Assembly (NCBI GenBank): GCA_017536845.1
Contig: JAFWCP010000487.1
Location: 1-5,358 of the forward strand
DNA from: Solobacterium sp.
GTDB lineage: Bacteria > Bacillota_I > Bacilli_A > Erysipelotrichales > Erysipelotrichaceae
DNA length: 5,358 nucleotides
Reading direction: 5' to 3'
The number at the start of each line of letters is the position of its first letter. The first letter of the stretch is position 1. A program made the translations under genes and the position numbers. Below the pieces are notes generated by a model. It did no database searches, was not told where the DNA came from, and saw nothing but the letters and a program-made list of their open reading frames with translations. This document shows, piece by piece, positions 1 to 5,011 of this stretch.

Positions 1-1
1 T

Positions 2-280
2 GACGCGTGGTACTGGCTGGATGCGTGCTATGGCGGCGCGGCAGCAGTGGACAAGGAAGTCTGGATGCCTTACATCATGCAGGAAGACCTTGAAACAGGC
101 GCGAACCCGGAAGGCAAGTGGGTGCGTTATGACAAGTACGGACAGATGGTCAAGGGCTGGTATGCAAACGACAACGGCGTATACTACTATGACCTGATCA
201 CCGGCGCAATGCTTAAGGGCACACACGTTATCAACGGCAAGACATACACGTTTGATGAGCTTACCGGCATCATGAAATAA
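2..280 (+). CDS. C-terminal end of a secreted cell-wall-binding-repeat protein (5' end outside window)
   Basis: The reading frame is open from base 2 and ends at TAA 278-280, giving the last 92 residues of a longer protein. A GTG at 47 lies in frame but has no reason to be the true start, because the frame and its sequence style continue upstream (DAWYWLDACYGGAAA). The tail contains degenerate repeats of the choline/glucan/cell-wall-binding type: KWVRYDKYGQMVKGW, then GVYYYDLITGAMLKG, then KTYTFDELTGIMK, each an aromatic patch followed by a turn and G-x-M. In Bacillota, such repeats usually end exported proteins (amidases, CAP-domain proteins, adhesins) and hold them on the wall. The catalytic or adhesive part is outside the window, so the enzyme class cannot be named. 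The gene is closed by the strong terminator at 316-348, so it is not part of the next transcription unit. Confidence 0.8.
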   Translation, partial: DAWYWLDACYGGAAAVDKEVWMPYIMQEDLETGANPEGKWVRYDKYGQMVKGWYANDNGVYYYDLITGAMLKGTHVINGKTYTFDELTGIMK

Positions 281-315
281 GAGGAAACAAGATCATAGCT
301 TATCCTCAATGATCT

Positions 316-348
316 GGGACTCGGAGACCATTCTCCGGGTCCCTTTTT
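316..348 (+). terminator. Strong rho-independent terminator after the wall-binding protein gene
   Basis: Bases 316-327 (GGGACTCGGAGA) pair along their whole length with 332-343 (TCTCCGGGTCCC). This gives a 12-bp stem with a single G-U wobble (321/338) and a CCAT tetraloop. Five T residues follow at 344-348. It lies 36 bases after the upstream stop codon, the expected position for a simple terminator. Confidence 0.92.
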
Positions 349-402
349 CCTTAGCGGCAATGAAAATCCTGGCTGCTGTCCCTTTCAGAGGATCGCTGAA
401 GA

Positions 403-411
403 TGGTATATT
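403..411 (+). promoter_or_regulatory. Candidate extended -10 promoter for the SDR gene
   Basis: TGGTATATT at 403-411 fits an extended -10 element (TG-n-TATATT). The -35 region at the usual distance (TTTCAG, 383-388) matches poorly, which is tolerable for extended -10 promoters. A transcript would start near 418, leaving a leader of about 18 bases that still includes the ribosome binding site. The strong terminator just upstream makes a promoter somewhere between 349 and 420 necessary, which supports the call indirectly. Confidence 0.45.
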
Positions 412-435
412 CTTACTGGACGAAAGGGGAACAAA

Positions 436-1176
436 ATGGATATCAGAAATCGTACGGCAGTGATCACCGGCGCTGCCAAAGGCATCGGCAAGGCCCTGGT
501 GAAGGCTTTTGCGGCAAAAGGTGCGTTTGTCTATGGCCTTGATGTGGATGATGAGGAAGGAAAAAAGCTGCAGCAGGAAATGGGAGACTGTTTCTGTTAT
601 CTTCATGCGGATATAAGCAATGAACAGGAGATCGAAAATGCCCTGCAGACCATCCTGGCAAAGCATGACCGTATTGACATACTGATCAATAACGCGGCCG
701 TGCAGACCCAGGCGCCGTTTGCGGCAACAACGATTGCCGACTTCCGGAAGGTCATCAATATCAACCTGGTCGGGACATTTGTCTGCTGCCGGACATTTAC
801 GGAATATATGGGTGACGGCAGTGTCGTGCTGAACATGCTTTCGGTGCACAGTTCTGTGCCGAGAAAAAACAAATATGCCTATGATGCTTCCAAGGCCGGC
901 ATTGAAATGCTCACAAAGGAAATGGCACTGGATCTTTCGGACCGGGGAATCCGTGTGCTCGGCCTGTCGTACGGGGCAGTGCTGACTCCGATGAATGCTG
1001 ACATGATGGCGGATCCGGAAATTGCCAGAGCGGCTGCGGCAAAAGTGCCGCTGCACTGGGTTGCGGAAGCGGAAGAGATTGCGGCGAGCGCTCTTGCCGT
1101 GGTGGAACATTTCAGTGCGTATTCCACCGGCAGCATTTTTACCGTTGACGGCGGCAGGAGCCTGACCGGCTGCTGA
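436..1176 (+). CDS. SDR-family NAD(P)-dependent oxidoreductase (classical short-chain dehydrogenase)
   Basis: The product is a 246-residue cytosolic classical SDR, the normal length for the family. The Rossmann fold opens with the cofactor motif TGAAKGIG (residues 11-18). Asp36 at the end of the second strand suggests NAD(H) preference over NADP(H). NNAA is at 85-88, and the catalytic tetrad is visible as Asn110, Ser136, Tyr149 and Lys153 (YDASK). The family C-terminal signature VDGG is at 237-240. One deviation is that the usual PG after strand 6 is replaced by YG (LSYGAVLTPM, 177-186), next to the nicotinamide site. The start is supported by AAAGGGGA at 423-430, five bases before the ATG. 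Substrate cannot be read from the sequence; sugar, polyol or 3-oxoacyl/steroid-type alcohols are all handled by close relatives. The gene sits alone between terminators, so context does not narrow its role. A long open frame on the opposite strand is an antisense shadow. Confidence 0.93.
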   Translation: MDIRNRTAVITGAAKGIGKALVKAFAAKGAFVYGLDVDDEEGKKLQQEMGDCFCYLHADISNEQEIENALQTILAKHDRIDILINNAAVQTQAPFAATTIADFRKVININLVGTFVCCRTFTEYMGDGSVVLNMLSVHSSVPRKNKYAYDASKAGIEMLTKEMALDLSDRGIRVLGLSYGAVLTPMNADMMADPEIARAAAAKVPLHWVAEAEEIAASALAVVEHFSAYSTGSIFTVDGGRSLTGC

Positions 1177-1262
1177 CCAAAAACCAATGGGCAGGGCAGC
1201 CGCCTGAGGGAATGTGAAAAATCGGGACTGGCTGTCTGTTCTGGGACAGTGCGTCTGAATGT

Positions 1263-1292
1263 CCGAAGAGAGTGCTTTTTGGCCTGTTTTTT
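1263..1292 (+). terminator. Weak candidate terminator after the SDR gene
   Basis: CCGAAGAG (1263-1270) can pair with CTTTTTGG (1275-1282) around an AGTG loop. The stem is eight base pairs, including two G-U wobbles. It is followed, after CCTG, by six T residues at 1287-1292. The stem is AU/GU-rich and the T run is offset by four bases, so this is much weaker than the 316-348 terminator. A competing pairing (CTGTC 1232-1236 with GACAG 1245-1249) lies just upstream. The 188-base gap between the SDR stop and the next start contains no other gene-like sequence. Confidence 0.35.
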
Positions 1293-1338
1293 CATTCAGT
1301 CGGCATGAAAACATCGGCAGGGGTTCTTAAAAGTAAGG

Positions 1339-1344
1339 TATACT
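1339..1344 (+). promoter_or_regulatory. Candidate -10 element for the DUF4139 gene
   Basis: TATACT at 1339-1344 is one substitution from the TATAAT consensus and lies 21 bases before the start codon, just ahead of the ribosome binding site. The only -35-like hexamer is TCGGCA (1314-1319, four of six matches to TTGACA) at a long 19-base spacing, so the promoter is plausible but not strong. The same TCGGCA hexamer also occurs at 1300-1305. Confidence 0.35.
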
Positions 1345-1351
1345 AATGGAA

Positions 1352-1358
1352 AGAGGTG
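1352..1358 (+). promoter_or_regulatory. Ribosome binding site that fixes the DUF4139 start at 1365
   Basis: AGAGGTG lies six bases upstream of ATG 1365. A longer frame would begin at GTG 1356, but that codon is part of this Shine-Dalgarno sequence and has no good site of its own. The ATG is therefore preferred, shortening the protein by three residues. Confidence 0.75.
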
Positions 1359-1364
1359 CATAGT

Positions 1365-2951
1365 ATGGTAAAAGTTCAGACGCAAATCAGCTCTGTGAAG
1401 ATTTTTCGCAGCGGTGCGGAGATCACCCGCAGAGGAAATGTGACATTGGCGGAAGGCAGCCAGACCGTTTATGTCAGCGGCCTGACCCATTCCGCTTCCC
1501 AGAAAACCGCCCGCCTGTTCTGCGGCGAAGGCGTAGCCTGTTCCAACCTGAGATTTGAAACAGCATCGGAAAGTGAAGAAGCCGCAAACATCAACAAGGA
1601 AATCGAATCTCTCCGCCAGCATATCAGCGCGATTGAAACCCAGATCACGCTCTGGCAGACAAACGGTGATTTCACAAAGCGGACAGAGATGACCAATGAG
1701 GCCATTGAAGCCTATATCACGCTGCTGCCGGAAAGGATCATGAAGCTGCGGCATGAGATTGATGAAAAGAATCAGGAAATCGAAGCGCTGATAAAAAAGC
1801 TCAATGAAGAAAATGAAAAGCAGGGCCCGCTGATGGCAGCTGACCTGACGGCGCCTGCCGCCGGCGTTTATCCGCTGGAACTGCGCTATCACGAAAACGC
1901 CGCCGCCTGGAACCCTGTCTATGAAATTCATACGGATGAAAAGGAAGATCTGGAAATCAGGATGCGGGCAAGGATCACCCAGAACACCCCGGAAGACTGG
2001 CAGAATACCGATGTGACCCTGTTCACCGGCAATCCTTCAATCAGCGATAAGCTGCCGGAACTGTCCCCGGTCTATCTGGACCTGTATGTGCCTGCCCCCC
2101 AGCCGAAGGCAAGAGCTGCTTCCAACTCGATGATGATGGGAGCCGCAATGATGGACAGTGCCGCTTCCTCAGGCATGATGGCCATGGCGGCACCGATGAT
2201 GAAGATGGCAAGGATGGAAACCCAGGCTGCCGTCGTCAACAGTGATGAAACCATGACCGAATACGTCCTGCCTGAAAAACGCACCATCTTAAAGGGCGGG
2301 GACGGCACGATGGCCGATCTCAGGATTGAAAAAGTGCCGGCGGAATACCGGGTCATGTCTGTTCCGGCCATGGATCCTGCCGCCTACCTGATGGCGACGG
2401 TCAAAACGGAGGATCTTCCCGATACCGGCGCGGTCAATGCGGATATCTACATCAAAGGCATCTATGCCGGATCCATCTACCTGCAGACATCAGATGCTTC
2501 CGAAACCATGGATATTTCCCTTGGTAAGGAAGAACGGGTCAGGATTTCAAGAAGAGAAGTGAAAAAGAAGACTTCCAATGTCCTGCTGAAGGGGCTGAAA
2601 CAGACGGAATACGGCTATGAAACAAAGGTATTCAATACCTCCGACAGTGAACTGACCGTGGTGATCAAGGACCAGATCCCGGTATCGGAGAATAAATCCA
2701 TTACCGTAGAGGCACAGGATCTTGACGGCGCTTCCCTTGACGCGGAAACCGGCATCCTGACAAAGACCGTCAAAGTGGCGCCCAAAGGCAATGTCCTGGT
2801 GAAACTGGCATACAAAGTTTCCCTTCCCAAGGACCAGAGGCTGCAGGAAAACCGCCGTCCGCTGCGCAGCGGTTCCGCCGTCTGCCCGATGTGCGGGTAT
2901 TCCCCTGTCCAGGGCAGGTTCTGCCCGGAGTGCGGCGCATCCGTCAGATAA
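1365..2951 (+). CDS. DUF4139-domain (mucoidy inhibitor MuiA-like) protein with C-terminal zinc ribbon
   Basis: This is a 528-residue protein (numbered from ATG 1365) with no signal peptide or membrane segment, so it is probably cytosolic. Residues 1-65 match the style of the DUF4140 N-terminal domain (KIFRSGAEITRRGNVTLAEG). Residues about 68-152 are a charged heptad-like coiled coil. The DUF4139 core begins near 178 with AAAWNPVYEIHTD and continues with TQNTPEDWQNTDVTLFTGNPS-type sequence at about 205-225, the most recognisable family signature. A low-complexity methionine-rich stretch occupies about 255-284 (12 Met in 30 residues). Beta-rich sequence fills 295-490, and the protein ends in CPMCG and CPECG, with Cys507, 510, 520 and 523 forming a treble-clef/zinc-ribbon-like pair. 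The biochemical function of DUF4139 proteins is not established; the name comes from an association with suppression of mucoid exopolysaccharide. It is flanked by its own candidate promoter and a terminator-like hairpin, so it may be monocistronic. Confidence 0.88.
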   Translation: MVKVQTQISSVKIFRSGAEITRRGNVTLAEGSQTVYVSGLTHSASQKTARLFCGEGVACSNLRFETASESEEAANINKEIESLRQHISAIETQITLWQTNGDFTKRTEMTNEAIEAYITLLPERIMKLRHEIDEKNQEIEALIKKLNEENEKQGPLMAADLTAPAAGVYPLELRYHENAAAWNPVYEIHTDEKEDLEIRMRARITQNTPEDWQNTDVTLFTGNPSISDKLPELSPVYLDLYVPAPQPKARAASNSMMMGAAMMDSAASSGMMAMAAPMMKMARMETQAAVVNSDETMTEYVLPEKRTILKGGDGTMADLRIEKVPAEYRVMSVPAMDPAAYLMATVKTEDLPDTGAVNADIYIKGIYAGSIYLQTSDASETMDISLGKEERVRISRREVKKKTSNVLLKGLKQTEYGYETKVFNTSDSELTVVIKDQIPVSENKSITVEAQDLDGASLDAETGILTKTVKVAPKGNVLVKLAYKVSLPKDQRLQENRRPLRSGSAVCPMCGYSPVQGRFCPECGASVR

Positions 2952-2957
2952 ACAATG

Positions 2958-2981
2958 AAGAGAGCACGAAGGTGCTCTTTT
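2958..2981 (+). terminator. Terminator or attenuator hairpin between the DUF4139 and fucosidase genes
   Basis: AGAGCAC (2961-2967) pairs perfectly with GTGCTCT (2972-2978) around a GAAG loop. Two A-U pairs and one G-U pair can extend the base (2958-2960 with 2979-2981). Four T residues close the 3' side (2978-2981). It starts only six bases after the DUF4139 stop codon and ends seven bases before the next Shine-Dalgarno sequence. It can end DUF4139 transcription, but leaves no room for a promoter before the fucosidase gene, so partial read-through is possible. Confidence 0.75.
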
Positions 2982-3000
2982 CTGTCATGGGAGGACGAGT

Positions 3001-4767
3001 ATGAAGGAGAGGATGAAATGGTTTGAAGATGCCCGTTTCGGGATGTTTATCCACTGGGGTGTCTATGCATCGGCTGCCCGGGGGGAATGGGTCAGAAGCG
3101 ATGAACAGATGACCGAAGAAGCCTATCAGGAATATGTGGACAGGTTTGATCCGCAGGACTGTGATATGCGGGAATGGGCAAGGCTGGCCAGGGAAGCAGG
3201 CATGAAATATGCCGTCTTTACAGCGAAGCATCATGATGGTTTCTGCATGTTTGATTCAAGGCATACAGATTACAGTTCCATGAAGTACTGCGGCCGGGAC
3301 TTTGTCCGGGAGTTTGCCGAAGCCTTCCGGAAAGAAGGAATCAGGGTTGGCTTATACTATTCCCTTCTTGACTGGCATCATCCTGATTACCCCCATTATG
3401 GTGACCGTCACCATCCGGAACGGAACAATGTGAAGGACAAGGATGCTGATGACTTGGACAGCTATCTGCAGTACATGCATGCCCAGGTCAGGGAGCTCTG
3501 TACGCAATACGGTGAGATATCAGTCCTCTGGACGGATTTTTCCTATGATGACATGACGGCGGAAACCTGGCATGGCAGAGAGCTGGTGCAGATGGTCCGC
3601 TCCTTGCAGCCGGGCATCATCCTCAACAACCGTCTGGAAGCTTCCGGCGAAGGCTTCGGTTCGCTGGTTTCGGGATCACCGCGCATCACGAGCGGGGATT
3701 TCGTTTCACCGGAACAGATCATCCCGCCCGGAGGCATCGTTGATGTGAACGGGAACCATGTCCCCTGGGAAGCGTGTGTGACCATGAACAACCACTGGGG
3801 GTACTGTGCCCAAGACCATTATTTCAAGCCGGCTGCCATGCTGGTAAGGAAGCTGGTCGAGTGCGTGTCCAAAGGCGGCAACCTGCTGCTCAATGTCGGG
3901 CCGGATGAAAACGGGAAGATCCCTGCCGAAAGCATTCAGGCCTTAAAGGAAATCGGGGCCTGGATGAAGGACAGCTCAGATTCGATTTACAGCTGTTCCT
4001 TCACTGATGTGCCCAAACCGGAATACGGCCGCATCACGCAGAAACCCGGCCATGTGTATTACCATGTCTTTGACATGCAGGTCGGAGGAATCCCGCTGTA
4101 CGGGCTGAAGAAGGAACAGATTCAGAAGATCATCCTGCTCAAAGGGAAGCAGGAAATCCCCTTGAAGGAGGACTGGATCACGGGAAACTATCCTGATCTT
4201 GTCTTTGCGGATACCGGCCCGGATCCTGTCCTGCCGGATGCGGCGGATACGGTGCTTGATGTTGTGCTGAAGGAAAAAATGATCCTGTTTCTTGCCATAC
4301 AGCTCGATGAAGAAAGCAAGGATGCCCTGCAGGGCGTCATGGAGGAATACGCACATAACGGCATTACAGGCAGGTATGTCAGCCGGGACAACCTGCATCT
4401 CACGCTGGCCTATCTTGGCGAGGCCGATCCGGAAACCGTGACAGATGTCATGGCGAAAATCGACTTTGAACCGTTTGAAATTGAAATCACGCAGACCAGG
4501 CACATCGGGTCTCTGGTCATGATGGACGTTGCCGAAAACAAGGCACTGGATGAGCTTGCACAGAAAGTCAGAGAATCATTGGACGCAGCCGGCATTGCCT
4601 TTGACGGAAAACCGTTCATGTCCCATATCACGCTGGTAAGGAAGGCATCGGGTTTCCTGGCCTGCCAGGTCAGACAGAACATGACGGTCAGTTCATTCAC
4701 GTTGCTGGCATCGGCACAGAAGGATGGCCGGCGGGTCTATACGCCTGTCTGGCAGATGGAGCGATGA
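3001..4767 (+). CDS. Fusion protein: GH29 alpha-L-fucosidase + ThpR/LigT-type RNA 2',3'-cyclic phosphodiesterase
   Basis: This 588-residue polypeptide begins at ATG 3001, with GGGAGGA at 2989-2995 five bases upstream. Residues 1-325 are a GH29 catalytic barrel: FGMFIHWGVY (13-22), AKHHDGF (75-81), GLYYSLLDWHHP (117-128), LWTDFSYDD with the probable nucleophile Asp179, VPWEACVTMNNHWGY (254-268) with Glu257 a possible acid/base, and GGNLLLNVGP (292-301). Residues 330-425 form the usual C-terminal beta domain, ending in DTVLDVVLKE. There is no signal peptide, so this module should hydrolyse terminal alpha-L-fucosyl residues of imported glycans in the cytosol. Residues 427-588 are a whole 2H phosphoesterase: MILFLAIQLDEE start, HLTLAYLGE (His466, Thr468), HITLVRKA (His542, Thr544) and YTPVWQME near the end. 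That family opens 2',3'-cyclic phosphate RNA ends or joins 2'-5' RNA ends in vitro. No linker separates the modules. The fusion is not a known functional pairing; it probably arose by stop loss, or reflects a base error. Domain calls are firm; fusion as the natural product is less certain. Confidence 0.9.
   Translation: MKERMKWFEDARFGMFIHWGVYASAARGEWVRSDEQMTEEAYQEYVDRFDPQDCDMREWARLAREAGMKYAVFTAKHHDGFCMFDSRHTDYSSMKYCGRDFVREFAEAFRKEGIRVGLYYSLLDWHHPDYPHYGDRHHPERNNVKDKDADDLDSYLQYMHAQVRELCTQYGEISVLWTDFSYDDMTAETWHGRELVQMVRSLQPGIILNNRLEASGEGFGSLVSGSPRITSGDFVSPEQIIPPGGIVDVNGNHVPWEACVTMNNHWGYCAQDHYFKPAAMLVRKLVECVSKGGNLLLNVGPDENGKIPAESIQALKEIGAWMKDSSDSIYSCSFTDVPKPEYGRITQKPGHVYYHVFDMQVGGIPLYGLKKEQIQKIILLKGKQEIPLKEDWITGNYPDLVFADTGPDPVLPDAADTVLDVVLKEKMILFLAIQLDEESKDALQGVMEEYAHNGITGRYVSRDNLHLTLAYLGEADPETVTDVMAKIDFEPFEIEITQTRHIGSLVMMDVAENKALDELAQKVRESLDAAGIAFDGKPFMSHITLVRKASGFLACQVRQNMTVSSFTLLASAQKDGRRVYTPVWQMER
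4270..4281 (+). promoter_or_regulatory. Internal Shine-Dalgarno-like site and in-frame ATG at the fusion joint
   Basis: AAGGA at 4270-4274 lies four bases before ATG 4279-4281. That ATG is codon 427 of the fusion and exactly where a free-standing ThpR protein would start. The spacing is slightly short but usable, so separate initiation of the phosphodiesterase module is possible. Confidence 0.5.
4279..4767 (+). other. thpR: ThpR-like 2H phosphoesterase module (possible independent product from an internal start)
   Basis: This marks the C-terminal module of the fusion as a unit, because it is complete on its own: 162 residues, slightly shorter than typical ThpR proteins, from the N-terminal strand MILFLAIQL to the terminal VYTPVWQMER. 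Both H-x-T-x motifs that define the 2H superfamily are intact, 76 residues apart (HLTL at 466-469 and HITL at 542-545 in fusion numbering). The region AAGIAFDGKPFMS before the second motif also matches the family style. Nothing looks decayed, so catalytic activity is expected. Whether it is made only as the tail of the fucosidase, only separately, or both ways is open. Confidence 0.8.
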
Positions 4768-4961
4768 TCCATCATATAAGCAGCCGGGAAGATACCTTAT
4801 GGGAAAGGCCTGCAGGACAGCGTCATGGTCTTCTGGGCCATGCCGCTTCCCATCCATTTACGCAGATGGATGAACCGGATCAATGGTCATTGATGCTGAA
4901 AAACTTCTGGACTGCCTGGAGGGCAGCAGGGTCTGAAGTCCTGATGGAGATGACGATATGA
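4764..4961 (+). CDS. Doubtful 65-codon ORF overlapping the fusion gene stop by ATGA
   Basis: The ATG shares bases with the stop of the preceding gene (ATGA at 4764-4767), a geometry that allows translational coupling. The only Shine-Dalgarno-like stretch, GGAG at 4758-4761, is too close to the start to work well alone. The product is rich in His, Trp, Met and Arg with scattered Pro and Gly. It has no recognisable domain, signal peptide or membrane segment, and I do not recognise it. Other frames of the same stretch also give short gene-like fragments (for example MVIDAEKLLDCLEG from 4883), so the region may be non-coding or the worn remains of a gene. Treat as hypothetical. Confidence 0.2.
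   Translation: MIHHISSREDTLWERPAGQRHGLLGHAASHPFTQMDEPDQWSLMLKNFWTAWRAAGSEVLMEMTI
4824..4872 (+). other. Two adjacent small hairpins behind the fusion gene
   Basis: CATGGTC (4824-4830) pairs with GGCCATG (4836-4842), with one G-U pair and a five-base loop. CATCCAT (4851-4857) pairs perfectly with ATGGATG (4866-4872) around an eight-base loop. Neither has a following T run, so they are not ordinary intrinsic terminators. They could stabilise the 3' end of the transcript or be chance. Confidence 0.3.
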
Positions 4962-4988
4962 ACATCATCGGTAAACCGGTCTGATAAT
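4959..4988 (+). promoter_or_regulatory. Candidate promoter for the last gene
   Basis: TGAACA (4959-4964, four of six matches to TTGACA) and GATAAT (4983-4988, five of six matches to TATAAT) are 18 bases apart. Transcription would start near 4995, just ahead of the Shine-Dalgarno sequence at 5002-5007, giving a very short leader. The surrounding bases become more AT-rich here than in the coding regions, as expected of a promoter. Confidence 0.4.
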
Positions 4989-5011
4989 TTTGATATTACA
5001 TAGGAGGAGCC

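Noticed and set aside
2..280. The wall-binding repeats as possible phage or toxin receptor-binding repeats
   Set aside because: Only the tail is visible and no holin, lysin or toxin gene follows; a generic exported cell-wall-binding protein is the more economical reading.
309..542. A 77-codon + strand frame beginning near the terminator and running into the SDR gene
   Set aside because: It starts just before the terminator stem, overlaps the SDR start in another frame, and reads as low-quality sequence with no domain.
385..1314. A 309-codon open frame on the minus strand covering the whole SDR gene
   Set aside because: The SDR on the + strand has every family motif. The antisense translation is rich in Arg, His, Ser and Pro with no domain, as expected of a shadow created by few TTA/CTA/TCA codons in this frame.
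1356..1364. GTG start three codons upstream for the DUF4139 protein
   Set aside because: The GTG is part of the Shine-Dalgarno sequence AGAGGTG that serves ATG 1365.
1296..1931. A 211-codon minus-strand frame opposite the start of the DUF4139 gene
   Set aside because: It is antisense to the coiled-coil region, has no recognisable domain and no credible ribosome binding site, and conflicts with a well-supported gene.
3976..4503. A 175-codon minus-strand frame opposite the fusion joint
   Set aside because: It is antisense to clearly coding sequence for both the fucosidase C-terminal domain and the ThpR module; no domain is visible.
4964..4991. Possible terminator in front of the last gene (ATCA/TGAT plus CGGT/ACCG pairing followed by TTTT)
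   Set aside because: The pairing is short and interrupted, the inner loop would be only two bases, and the same bases are better explained as a promoter.
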